Assembly: GCA_947179485.1 (NCBI GenBank)
Contig: OX359249.1
Coordinates: 49,363,402 to 49,427,401, forward strand
DNA: 64,000 nt
Direction of reading: 5' to 3'
From: Allacma fusca
Taxonomy: Eukaryota > Arthropoda > Collembola > Symphypleona > Sminthuridae
The notes below the pieces were generated by a model. It ran no database searches. It was not told the origin of the DNA and saw only the letters and a list, made by a program, of their open reading frames with translations. Below are positions 11,737-23,044 of the stretch, piece by piece. Position numbers and translations under genes: made by a program. Position 1 is the first letter of the stretch; each line of letters starts with the position of its first letter.

Positions 11737-13055
11737 TCAATAATTTACAGGAGAAAAAATTAAGTAATATTTTTGTACAGACATTAACCCGTCGTGATAA
11801 CCTGAAACCATATCATGTGCGATTACATATCTCGTGAAAACTATTACACATTTAACATGTCTTGTAGGCTTAATGTTTAACACTTTAAACAATACGTTGA
11901 CACTTACCAGCTTGTTTCGGTTTTCCGGCAATTCTAACCACTTTTCAATCTCAATAACATCCGTTTTCGTTTGAAGTGGAAGATCTGGAAGAGATAAATC
12001 TTCTAAATTGGTCACGGACTGCTGTAAAATGCTAACTTTCTGCAGGTCTTGAATTTCCTTCTCGATTGACAAAAGTTTAGCAATGACCACTTTCTGGTAC
12101 CCTGAAAATTGAAAGGCATATAAATACACGTCAAATATGCATTCATTTTTAAAAAGCAAACAAAATCTTTCCTACTTTTGTTTTCGGTCTGCATCTCTTC
12201 AAGCTTAGTCATCAGAGCACTCTGAGCTGTAACAGCAGCAACATTTTCTGGGGGAAAAGATCCTTATTTTATGATAGTACGTAAAAGCTTCAATTAACTT
12301 GCACCATTGTAATATAATCCAATCCATTAGGTACATTAATAAACTTTTCGTATTTTAAGTTGCTGGTTTGTAAATAATCGTAATTAAAACACTTACCGGC
12401 TTCAAATATGTTATCACCTTGAAGGAATGCATCCAAGTCTTTTGACGGTGGTGATGAATGTGTAAAAGATGCACCGGACAATTCCTCCTCAACAGTAAAA
12501 TTCTCTACCCGATCACTCAGGCTGCTCTGCTTGGAACTGCACTGCACTCTATCATTTGAAACTAGTTCAAATCCGGGGTATTTCTTCGGCAGGGGTCTTC
12601 TTTTTTGTTGAATTGATTCTGTCTGTCCAGTCGGTGTCCAGATCAGATTTTTCAAGCAAAATTTCTTGAACCTTGCAAGCGCCTTTAAACGTTTCTGAAA
12701 TACATTTTATGCGAACACAAAAAATGTAATTCATAAATTTTGAAATATTTAATATTATCAATCATCAAGTTAAAAAACGCCAATATATACAATTATGCAA
12801 TTTTATTTACACATAGTTAGTACACCGTATTAATTTTGGATTAAAACTTACGGCATTTTTTCCAAATTGAACGGGGTGTTTCTTCCACTTAACGGTAGGC
12901 TTCTATAGGTTTGCAATTTTTCCTCTAATTGACAAATTAAATTTTTCTGGAAAACTGCATTCCGTTTCTGTTTCAGTCAACCACGATAGTGGTACCACTT
13001 CAACATTTTTCTCCTTAAGAAACTCCACAACAACAAACTCGTTTACACTACTCAT
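11737..13055 (-). pseudogene. DUF4806-domain protein, multi-exon
   Basis: The minus-strand start is at 13055 (MSSVNEFVVVEFLKEKNVEV) with a PLSWLTE block, the typical N-terminus of these proteins. It has an in-frame TAG after about 50 codons. The first exon ends at 12852 with GTAAGT. The next exon, near 12696-12394, gives SDLDTDW and a SPPSKDLDAF block, with a frame change in the middle. The following exons (about 12240-11740) contain a coiled stretch and LPLQTKTDVIEIEKWLE, matching the DUF4806 core. It is probably an accessory DNA-binding partner of the adjoining transposase; that role is inferred. Confidence 0.5.
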
Positions 13056-13457
13056 TGAAATCAACAAATTGTAAAAAATTTGTGGGTTAACTGCACTTAT
13101 TGTTTTTAATGATTGCTTAAAATTTGGAAGTGTAAAAAAACCGTTGCAAGCCTGTGTTGTTTCAAGTCACATTATATGGTCACACTGTTAAATATTAACC
13201 ATGCCGTCTTCCTGCACTATGCGCATGCTTCAACTTATTTTCATTCGCATACAATTCATGCAATTTTTACATGTTATTTGCGCCGTTTGTTTCCAAGCTT
13301 TATTGAAGCCAAGTCTTTTGCGTGTACTTGTGTAAATTTTGCGCTGAATACATAACGCTAATAATGTGCATAATTTTCGCAAAGATTTATGCTTGGCACA
13401 ATTTCGACTCTGGAAGCGTCAAAAATGCGCAATATGAGGCTATGTGTGCTAGTAGGG

Positions 13458-13640
13458 AGTGTGAAATTCAACAGTGCGCTCAACCATGATTTTTTCACGT
13501 GTTTATCGATTTTTTACATTTTAGTTGGCTTTCATTCTGCTATCTATCTAGACTATTATCATGCAGGTTTTAATATGTCACAATGTAACAAACCAAGAAA
13601 GCAAATTTTCCTGCGGAGCAGGGCTTTTACTAGTTTTATT
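13458..13640. repeat. Interspersed repeat, right flank of DNA transposon
   Basis: The reverse complement aligns with 23180-23333, including CCCTGCTCCGCAGG and GATAAACACGTGAAAAAATC. It is the second half of the split repeat whose first half is 8950-9073. Confidence 0.7.
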
Positions 13641-15015
13641 ATATTTTTTGTAAAAAGAAAAGATGTAATCTAAAATGGAATTATTTTTTATCGTTTTGGA
13701 CAGTATGTATACAGTAGCACTTGGTTACTATAACTTAAGCCTGTGCAAGTGAACAAAACAAAATTAAAAAAGAAAAATAATTGTCCATCTTTTCTTTAAA
13801 AAAATTTGTTTGAAATAAAAATCCAGGCATTTTTTCCATGAATAAAAGAAAAAAATTAACCTCTTTGCTTCAACATTTCATGTACATAAGTGACGACTGG
13901 CACTGTTACCATCATCACCTTCATCATCATCAAGACATCCGTTTTCAGATTAGTATAAAGGATGTCGTTCAAACTTAAAACAATTATTACACTAATTTTT
14001 ATCAAATTCTATATCCATTATTTAACTTCAATGACAACTAAAAATCTAAGGACCAAATCTCCAGTAAGACCAAATGGCCTCGCTTTTCAACCTATTTTGA
14101 AGGCTCATTGCTCCCGGTAATTTCTGCTCTTATTACGGAGTCGGAGGTTTCCACTGATGACTGATTAGTTGCAGTAATAAGGCACTTATTTAATTTAAGC
14201 TAAAAAACTAATAGCAAAAAAAGCTTAAAGAGAAGTTGCTTTTGCGCTTTCAAAAGTTAAAAACAAGTTTTATTGTAAATCCTGTCAAAATAAATCTCAA
14301 TATGTTACTGAAAATAGTTAAAATTATTGAAATTACGAAAAGCAACGCCACGAAGGATAAATTGTATAAAAACACTATAACGTTGTATACTCATGTCAAT
14401 ATTATTATTAAATGAGAATTTCTTAGATACCTGTAATGTAATTTATAATTCTCTATTACTTGGGAAATCCTCCAGGGTAGCATTAAACTAAAGCTCCGTG
14501 CGTTACTCTTAAAATTAGCGTGCACGATATAGGCATACCGCAAGTCTATTATGGATAATTTAAATTTAAATCTAATTCTTTAAACAATATGTTGAATTTT
14601 GAAATTCAAATATGTTATGAGGTAGGTATTTATGCATTTGTTTTCGTGGCGTTGCTCGCTTCTGCTCAATCGAAAGAGTGGAAACTTGGTTCAAATGGTC
14701 CTCCGCATTGAATACCTCTGCATTATGTACCACATCCAGCGTATTTATATCGACAATATCGTCATCAAAAAATTGTCAAACGATTCACTCAATTCAAATT
14801 CATTTTCAGCAGTTGCTACTGCTTCTGCCAGTATTATAATACACCTGTTGAGCTCATCTGAAAATCTGAGTTGAATAATGGCGTTGTCGGAATTTGAACG
14901 CAGAGTTAAAATTATGTTGAAAGGCCAAAGCAGATGAAGTATGTCCATTCGTAAAATTTTCTTCCCGAAATGGTAGATACAACAATAAAATTTAGTAATA
15001 ATTTTTGAATAATAA
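13641..15015. other. AT-rich, repeat only
   Basis: No gene is recognised. 14130-14360 is an inverted relative of 22490-22700, sharing GGCGTTGCTTTTCG, TTTTCAGTAACA and GCGCAAAAGCAACTTCT blocks when reversed. It is a low-copy interspersed repeat of unknown class. Confidence 0.5.
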
Positions 15016-17028
15016 TTAATGATCAGTTTGTGTCAGTGGATTAAAGTTGGGAAACTTTACTATAGCATGAAGCACCCTTCTTTGACCAAATCCTTTGCCT
15101 TCTAACAATGGATATTTAGGTCTATCATTCTGCATTGCATTCAATGAATTCCTTATCATAGTCTTCGTCCATGTTGGTGTATGCAGAATTTTTCGACAAA
15201 ACTTAGTACATTGCAACAAACTCAAAAAGGCAAATGTTTTCAAACAAAGGGCTTCGATAGTAGTTATTCGTAGTTTATATATGTCTATGATATTTAAACA
15301 ACGATGGATTCCCAATTGTGTACTTATTCACCATTCTCGTCCTATTTTCCCTCTTGAATGCAGGAAAAAAACGGTAGCGTGGCTTGATTTATGAAGTGGC
15401 AATCTACACGCTCGAAATGCTGCCTCTTGTGATCCCAGCTCTCTCAGTCTCATTATATCCTTAGTCTGTTTGAATAACTTTCTACGGGGATTTTCATTTA
15501 CGTTTTCTTGGGCAAAAGATATCCCATTTCGTAAGGGTACGCGTATTGCTTCAGGTTCTGATTTGCTGCAATTTCAAAGCTAAACTATAATAGAAAAGTA
15601 TTACTAGACTATTGTTGTAAATTTGTTTCGTTACCTCATATACTTCGCTACATTATAGGCAATTGACATTTCATTGGTAACAGCTTGGATATCAATGCTG
15701 CATTTTAGAGCCTGCAATAGTATTGGATGATAATTATTTATCATAGACTCATCCTTGCTTCTCCTGAAATTTATAAATCGTCCTTTGTTTGCATTTGCTT
15801 CTTCCTTGCTTAATACAGCAGTCTCTTTACATTCTGGTTTGGGATAATTGAATCGACACTGGTTATGAATACTTTTATAACAACAGGAGATATGCCTGTG
15901 GGTTTGATGTTTAATCACAGTGTTTCTTAAACCTGTAGTTGTGCTGCATGAAACATTTGAATTCAAAAACGGCACAATTCCTTCATCATTGAAAGTTGGT
16001 GCTTCTGGATTAAAGAATAGGCAATGAACATGATGAAGGCAATGAACTACATGTTTGATTTTTAGTACTTTTTATACCTTGAGAGTTTTGAGGGAAAATA
16101 TCACTTCCCAGGTGAAGTCCACCTTTGAGTACATAAACTTGGTTAGAAATATTCATGTAACTAGAATTTCCAACGAAAATGTCTGAATCAGTTTTTCGTC
16201 TTGATCTTGTTCCAATGATAGAGCGGAAATGGTTGCGCCGTATATGTTGCTGTGGTTTAAATTGATATGGCTGTAAAGAGGATTATTTAGCATTATCCAC
16301 GAAAGAGCTTCTCTTAAAGCGGAAGGCCTTAAAAGCAGTCGTCGGTGTGAGTCTACATTTTCTAGCTTCTGATGGACAACAATTCTTCCAGCATTTTCCA
16401 CTTGTAACGGAAGTTGATTGGGGATTTCTTCAACTGATTTTTGCAAAATGAACCACACTTCCTTTAATACCAAACTGTCCTTTGCCTTTTGCTAGATGAA
16501 ATATTTTCATTTGGTAGTATTTGAGAAACCAGTGAGAGCTCTACGTCTGACAACGCATTAACCATTTCCGGAATATCATCTGGAATCATGAAATTCCATC
16601 GACATTGAGATGAGAGTTTCCCTTTTCTATTCCACTGGTTACAACTGCAGCACAAGTCAACCGAACCGATTATTGGATTGGGTTTTCGGTTATAGCTATA
16701 ATTTGGCGAACGGTTTGCTCTCTTAATTTGCTTTTGCAAGACCTTTAGGAAACATTAATCGATCACAAATGAAGCAAGTGGTGTCCGTTTAAACGGAAGT
16801 TCTTTTCTTGCACATTGCTTCGAATCTGTCAGCAAAACTTGGATGCTGAGCTTTATTCTCATTTGCAGTGACTACATGCAAAGTTGTGGGTACGACAAAG
16901 CTACATGCATTACAAGAAGAATTTATACAATTTTGATTTTCTGGGCATGAATTGTATCTGCGTTGTAAACACCAGGCTTCGTTTCTCACGTAGTTGTAAT
17001 CACATTTTTTACCCACCATTTCTTTCAC
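15016..17028 (-). pseudogene. Helitron Rep/helicase relic, N-terminal half
   Basis: The minus-strand fragments are in order. 17028-16789 is a Cys-rich N-terminus. 16739-16464 contains CCSCNQWNRKGKLSSQCRW and IPDDIPEMVNALSDVELSLV, the start of DUF6570. 16473-16153 ends with LRPSALREALSWIMLNNPLY, the DUF6570 end. 15975-15631 carries the Helitron helicase-like signature: a HTHRHISC cysteine block, INNYHPILLQ, SIDIQAV and AYNVAKYM. 15315-15016 gives NDRPKYPLL and AIVKFPNFNP, the segment downstream of Rep. Frames are broken at each junction and the Rep tyrosines are not found. The PIF1 half is absent here. A PIF1 tail of this type sits at 63 kb. Confidence 0.7.
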
Positions 17029-17719
17029 AACCTAACATTGAAAATAAATTACAGCTTCATGATTTCACTAAACTCTCTTAAATAACTAAGATTTCAATTT
17101 TGACCTGACTCCATATTTTAAACGTAAAATATGCCATATGTGCGAACTCATTTTCATGCGTCCTCCACTTTTGAACTAATTCTTTAGAACGGCAAGAATG
17201 ATTGTGACGCTTGTTATTCACACAGAAAATTTCACACAGAAAATTTCAGCATGCAAAGCCTTTTAATAAATTCGTCCTCCAGCTGTAAATTTATTTGAAG
17301 AAATCGAATATTAATGTATAATTTTAAATACAATTAGTTTTCCCGTAACTGTGATGTAATGTACATATAATCATAAAATCAGTAACATTTATTCAACATT
17401 TAATTACACTTTGCAATTACACAACTAACAGTGAACAGGCGTTATTTAAGTAATTATTTGTGTGTGTCGTATTGTGCAGCAAAACTTTCAAGTTCGTAGT
17501 CCTCAACTTTATCTAATAATTTCTCCACAACTTGTATAACGTCAGGCGTAACGTCCGCCCAGTCATCAAACTTATTATTTGATAGAGTCATTATAACTTC
17601 TCTCTTTATTTCACAATTTATTTTCACTTCGACAACTTTTTCTTTTTTTATTTCGTCGTTCGTCAATATGTTGGTTGTACAGTAGTTCATTACAGCGTTC
17701 ATCACATCACACATCCTGT

Positions 17720-18855
17720 TCCATGAATTGAAGCAAGTACTCCTTAACAGGAGGGCTTAAAGTGAATTTTAACTTATAAGCTTTTGTCGCGCCTTCATCA
17801 AATTAAGTTTCGCCCTTTTCACGGATTTGTCCATCATATCAATAATTTATATAGGTATTACATAATTACCTTTACATTTAATCTTAATTACAAAACCACT
17901 GAGATAGAAATTTTTTAATGTACATAATGCTAACCTTTAAGTGGAATAATCTCAACCCAGAAATCACAATGGTTTTTACTTCCAACATAATTCTGTCACA
18001 GTTTCTCCCAGAGACTATTCTCAGTAAGTGTAATTGTGATGTGATTGTCAAGTAACCTTTGTTTTCATTCATCATCACATTCCCCATCTCCTTGCTCCGA
18101 CTTAATAATATTATCCTTTAGATCTTCAATAAGCTGCTATTTCATGATAATAATAATTTTTTGCAAAACAGTTGGTAGATAATTGTCAAGGACCAATCAG
18201 CAACAACGTAATTCTATAAAAACTGGTAATCCAACTTAAGGATTCAACGAATATTTAAGGGGTGACCCCTTAAAGATCACAACTTCAAAATTTGGCATTC
18301 ATCTCCTAGTTATAAAAAGCGTCTCATTATTAAATTTCATGCAAATCCGATTAGTGAAACACCCTCAAATATTTTCCAATGCTAAATGAACTGTATCCAT
18401 GCAGCTGAAATTCTCCATTTGCCTCCAATTTTTGTTTATTTTTGCGAAGGGCTCTACGACTTTAAGGATCACACAAACAAATATTTACGGAGATTCGCCT
18501 TTGTCTCCCATTGACTTTAAGCTTTTGATACTGGAGTAACATCAAACTGTTCAGGAGATATCGGGTAAAGTCACTTTTTGAGGTATGGGTGAAAGCATAG
18601 AACTTGCTTTTAGGGATTCTGGACAGACCTGTGCATGCACGCAGACCTGGGCACGTAACCTTTTAAAGCAACTTCTCAAAAATTAAATAACGGTGTTAGA
18701 AATAATTGCGATGTGATGAACAAATGTATGCCCGTTCGTGGACCATACGTTGTGCTTTCTAAATATATTGCAGATACATAATGAAACAATCGTTTGTCTC
18801 GAGAAATTCAGGCTACAGCCATTCTCGATTACGATTGGCTAAACATTGTAGGAAC
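17720..18855. other. No recognised gene
   Basis: AT-rich DNA between the Helitron relic and the right subterminal zone of the large hAT-like element. Only short frames without motifs are present. Confidence 0.4.
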
Positions 18856-19407
18856 GAAATTCAAAATCCGTTTAACGGAACGGTTAAATTCATATATAAA
18901 ACCGATCCGAAACCGATATTCGGTTGGACATTGACATATCAGAACCGTTCGGTTATTTCAATATTGTTGCAACTTTTGTATCCAAACCGTCGGTTTCAGT
19001 TAACCGATGGTCGGATAACCGCGTTAAACCGAACCGATCTCATGCTTAGAAGACGCCAATTTGATTGTGAGAACTTCGGAAAGAAAGCAACAATTACGAC
19101 CAAATGTCCGTTATCAGAAAATGTTCGATGAAACGGGTGTAGTAAAAACATTTCACATAACATGACGTTTTCTATGAATCGTGTAGGGAGTGAAAGGTTG
19201 TCACAAATTGTTTTTTCAAACACTGTGTTTGTTGTTAAATATCCTTGCACGCACCCCCTAACCCTCAAGGGAGTTACTCATAGACTCCAATAGATTGTAG
19301 CTTTGTTCTGCATTTTCGAATGTTGTGTTCAATGGCATGTTCAAATAGGGGAGACGGGCATGAACAAGAATCGAATTATTATTTACTATTTTGAATACAT
19401 CAATTGT

Positions 19408-19791
19408 TTATTTTAACAACACACGCCATTTGTGGATCCTGGATTGTATTAAATTTGAGACCGTTTGTTGCAAGTGCATTAGTTGGCTAGAATTAATACA
19501 CTGAGCTAGTAGTCCAGTCAAGTCAATGGAAGATACATGTTTTGATCTTTTGAGCTGAATTGTAGCGAACATTGGTTTCCCTATTTCGACTAGCGAACCA
19601 GCAATGATGGATTGCCACGATGAACAATGCTGAACTTGATTAAAAACTTGGTTAGAAATATTAATTCCAGCTCGGAGTTCTGGGGTTAACTTGGGTGCAC
19701 CCACCAATAGGCAATTTGACGGTAGTGCCCGAATTTTCTCATTGCAGGTCATTTTCTTTTCTAAAAAGCCAGCTGTTGCGATCAGTTTCAA
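19408..19791 (-). pseudogene. Gag-like fragment (DIRS-type?)
   Basis: A 127-residue open frame contains LPSNCLLVGAPKLTPELRAGI and a following QSIIAGSLVEIGKP stretch. This spacing resembles the C..L..PKLNPE..... region of gag-like proteins carried by DIRS-type and related elements. No reverse transcriptase or recombinase follows. The match is from general recollection of the family, so confidence is low. Confidence 0.3.
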
Positions 19792-19799
19792 ACTAGCGG

Positions 19800-20466
19800 C
19801 TAAGTCAGAATTAACTAGTAATCAAGCCATCTGCTGACGCGGATGAAATTTCAGGCAATTTTAATTTTAAAATAATTTAAATGCATCAATAATGTTTTAT
19901 ATTCAAATACCCATTAAAAACAACTCCATTGCATTAAATACAACATAGAAGTTTTTTACAGTAATTAACCAGAATTATTACATGAATTGAACCGTCTGTA
20001 GCCAATTTACGAAATTACCTAATATTAAATAATTAATACTTTTTTTACATTTCGTAAATAGCTATTCGTAGCAACGTCATTGTTGGAGTGGCTTCATCTA
20101 TTACAATAAACAAAAATCGCATGGTATGGAGGTTGATAGCTCATCGTCAACAATAATAAACTCAACCAATTTATCAATCAATCAAGGCCAACCAAGGACC
20201 AATTTTTTGCATTTTCGGGCACAACTCATAAAGCATTTCTTTAGATACTTAAAATTTTGCTAATATAATATATTGAGTAGAACATTAGAGATCTCAACGT
20301 ATCCACATTACAATTAATTATACATCGGAGAATTTGAATCATATCTCTTAAGTCCACAAGCTAAATACTTATTACGTAGGGATGATAGTCCACATAGCCA
20401 GCATAGCACTTCATTGGATATCATACGTTTACCTTTTTAGATAATTCTATCGCAATTAAGTCTTAA
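19800..20466. other. No recognised gene
   Basis: AT-rich sequence without long frames or clear repeats. Confidence 0.4.
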
Positions 20467-20474
20467 CTCGGCGT

Positions 20475-20842
20475 TAAAGGCGTGGCCCGCAGGCCATTCC
20501 CCAAACCAACCCGAGTATTACCCGCAAACCGTCAACCTCTGAAACATCGGCCCGCCCCATCCAGACCGTAATTTTTTAGGCCCGCGCCAGACCGCAGCCC
20601 GCCAGGTTTCAGTTGACATGAACCGACCCAGCTTGCGGGCCCGCACTGGGGCCCGCCAATGCTTACTGACACGCTATAGCATTCCCCCGTTGAGAGACCC
20701 AGCCAGTTGAAATACGATAAAAACACACCCCGATCCACAACTTGCAACATGACAAAGCACTAAACCCAAACCCTCCCATAACCCGCACAGGTGGGTCGGG
20801 GTTAAGCCCGACCCGAATTTTTACCCGCGGGCCACGCCTTTA
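20475..20842. mobile_element. hAT-like MITE with CCCGC words
   Basis: The terminal inverted repeat TAAAGGCGTGGCCCGC is exact at both ends. The flanks CTCGGCGT and CTCCGCGC agree at 6 of 8 positions. The 368-bp body is unusually GC-rich for this window and dense in ACCCGC/GGCCCGC words on both strands. It is non-coding. Confidence 0.65.
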
Positions 20843-21222
20843 CTCCGCGCGCATAAATGATTTCAAAAAAGATTATCAACATACTAATGCGACAATCCTT
20901 GAGAACCCCTTTGACTAGTCCCCCCTTGCTAAACCTTTGTTACACGGCCTGGTGGCCGCAGATACGTATACATCATGTTGTTAACTACATTTTAACATTG
21001 AACATCGCTGATTCCAAGATATCGCCATGACTTTGTCTGCATTGTTTTGTTCGATGAGCCTACTGTCTTGGAGCTCCATTCGTACAAATGATTTATTATC
21101 CGTTGTTGCTCAAATTACAGGTCCGGTTTAATTGCAAGCTTCGATTTATTTAATTTAGAAACATTTTTCCAGATTAGACCGCAATCGTATTTGGAGTAAA
21201 ACTTAGAACAACTTTATTCCCT

Positions 21223-21779
21223 TCAGGGAATACGGAATATTTTCTCGACCCGAGAATTTACGCCTATTACCCGCAGAAGTTCGGAGATAATGTTGTCAAC
21301 GTCTTCCATCTTTGGACGCAGGGTTAGATTAGTTCCCGTTATGATAATTGGTCTCGCATTATCGGGATTCTTAATTTCCAACATGTCATTTTGCACGTGA
21401 ACAAGCTCGGTTTTTAAGCTGGCGTAGTTATCAGCAACCGTCCGTTCAAGTGTTTCTATTCTTACGTTCTGATTATCCAGTGCATTCGTTAGGGATTGGA
21501 GGTTTTCCTTTAAATTTGCAGTCTTTGATTAAGAAGAGAAGCACTGGTTTTCTTTGAGCCCTCCTGTAGATCCTTCAGGGCTTTCAGGTTCTTTCCATGG
21601 TCGCCCGCTTCGCCCTTTGATTTCACAACTTCTCATCTATCATCTCTCCTCAGTACTCTTCCTTCACGGGTTGTTCGGGATGATGATGAACTATCGTCCG
21701 TGTCCACGATTATCGGACCGCCTATTAAATTAGGAAATTTGGTAGTATTGTGTGACTTTTTATTGTTCATATCAGTCAT
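21223..21779 (-). pseudogene. LINE ORF1-like coiled-coil protein fragment
   Basis: The minus frame from an ATG at 21779 (MTDMNNKKSHNTTK) has an Asp/Ser-rich N-terminal part. After frame breaks near 21630 and 21530 it runs into a heptad-like coiled coil (NALDNQNVRIETLERTV) and a RPIIITGTNL block, ending in TGA at 21223. Coiled coil followed by an R.IIITG strand is typical of ORF1 proteins of some LINEs. No RT is adjacent. A host coiled-coil protein is possible. Confidence 0.4.
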
Positions 21780-22489
21780 GATTTTGTCTGCCTGATGTGG
21801 ATATATTATACACAAAAACATGCCTTAGCCCGGTTTAGCTTCCAGCGGCTGCGGTAGAAGGGAATTATTTGTAAAAATATTACTATTCTTACGTATTGCT
21901 ACTTTCTTACATATCCTAACTATATAGGTACATAAAAGCAGTTATGTGGAGAAAAATGGCGAAAACAAGGAAACTGAGGGCTGCTTGTGTTATTCCTTGA
22001 TGTACCGTATTTGACTGTCTATACTTGGAGTTATCTTAAGAGATAAGGGAGCAACCTTTTTCCCGTGTTACTTCCTTCAGTGTCAATCTAATAAGCTCAT
22101 TCATGGGTTAATATCGGATCAGCTGTTTTTAAATTATGTTTGGATGCATGTATTACGGTAGACAAAAAATGGACATTGTTTTGATGTTAATTTGACGTTG
22201 CGGGATATAAATGTTTTTCAAAATAATTAAATGTAATTGTTATTTGACGCATCAGCCATGATAATTAATCGGGTCGGTTAAGGTGTCTTCGAAACTCAAA
22301 TATATAGGATTACGAAGAACCACCAGAGTAAGCTGTGGCCTTCCTTTTAAATACCAGTCAAAGTTGTAAGCTTTAGCTAGAGCTATCTTTAGCTTCGTGA
22401 GATTACAATAATTATTTTTAATTCCAATCACTTTTACTACAAAATAAAAAGGTAAGAGGAATCACAGGCGCATCCGTCTTTGATAAACT

Positions 22490-22700
22490 CTAAAATAAAC
22501 TAATAGCTAAAAAGCGTCGTGTTGCGCGTAGCGTTGCTTTTCGTCGTTTCAAGCGTTTTCATCATTTTCAGTAACAGAATATTGATTCCTTTGACAAACC
22601 CAACCAGAAAACTTGTTTTTAATTTTTGAGGGCGCAAAAGCAACTTCTGTTTTAGCTTTTTTAGTTATTAGTTTATTTCCAACTTTTGGTGCAAATGCAC
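22490..22700 (+). repeat. Interspersed repeat, relative of 14130-14360
   Basis: It shares GCGTTGCTTTTCGT, TTTTCAGTAACA, AAACTTGTTTTTAA and GCGCAAAAGCAACTTCT with the inverted copy at 14 kb, in the same order. No terminal repeats are obvious. Confidence 0.65.
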
Positions 22701-23044
22701 AGTTTACAGCCGTATCCGATGGTATCCAATGCTAAGTAGAAAAAATGATATTCACGTCCAGTAATGTTAACAACACAGGAAAACAAATTATTCATTCAAA
22801 CCATCAACAATATTAAACTCAAACATCTCTTAATCTCTGGATCTCTTCCATAGCCTGTTGGTTAGCTATATTAGTTGTTCAATATCAGTTGTATATCCCG
22901 ACCGACACTTTCAGTTTGAGGGAATTATTGTCTTGCTTAGATTGCAACATATATTACGCAGATTAGCTTATTAGTATTAAGTTTAAGATTTTAATAATTT
23001 AATAGACGACTGATAACCGGCAATCTTATATCATGCCTGCTAAT

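Larger units (their letters stand above)
9074..13457 (-). mobile_element. DUF4806-type two-gene DNA transposon
   Basis: The ends are CCCTACTAGCACA (9074-9086) and its reverse complement (13445-13457), extending imperfectly to about 30 bp. The flanks join into a continuous repeat at 23180-23455 that lacks this segment, so the boundaries are supported by an empty-site relative. Two decayed genes lie on the minus strand: a DUF4806-like protein, then a transposase-like protein with the DAPARA motif. Target duplication is short or unresolved (at most 1-3 bp). Confidence 0.6.
7828..19048. mobile_element. Giant hAT-like element with nested insertions
   Basis: The first 20 bases (TAAGCATGAGATCGGTTCGG) are repeated exactly in inverted form at the far end (19029-19048). 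The flanks GAAGACGA (7820-7827) and GAAGACGC (19049-19056) agree at 7 of 8 positions, as expected for an aged 8-bp hAT target duplication. Both ends carry a 190-200-bp zone rich in CCGAACC/GGTTCGG words (7828-8030 and 18860-19048) found nowhere between. Much of the 11.2 kb is later nested insertion: the DUF4806-type transposon and the Helitron relic. No hAT transposase of its own is recognisable. Confidence 0.6.

Noticed and set aside
17454-17714. 86-residue minus-strand open frame near the Helitron relic
   Set aside because: No recognisable motif and no clear link to the Helitron frames; too short to support alone.
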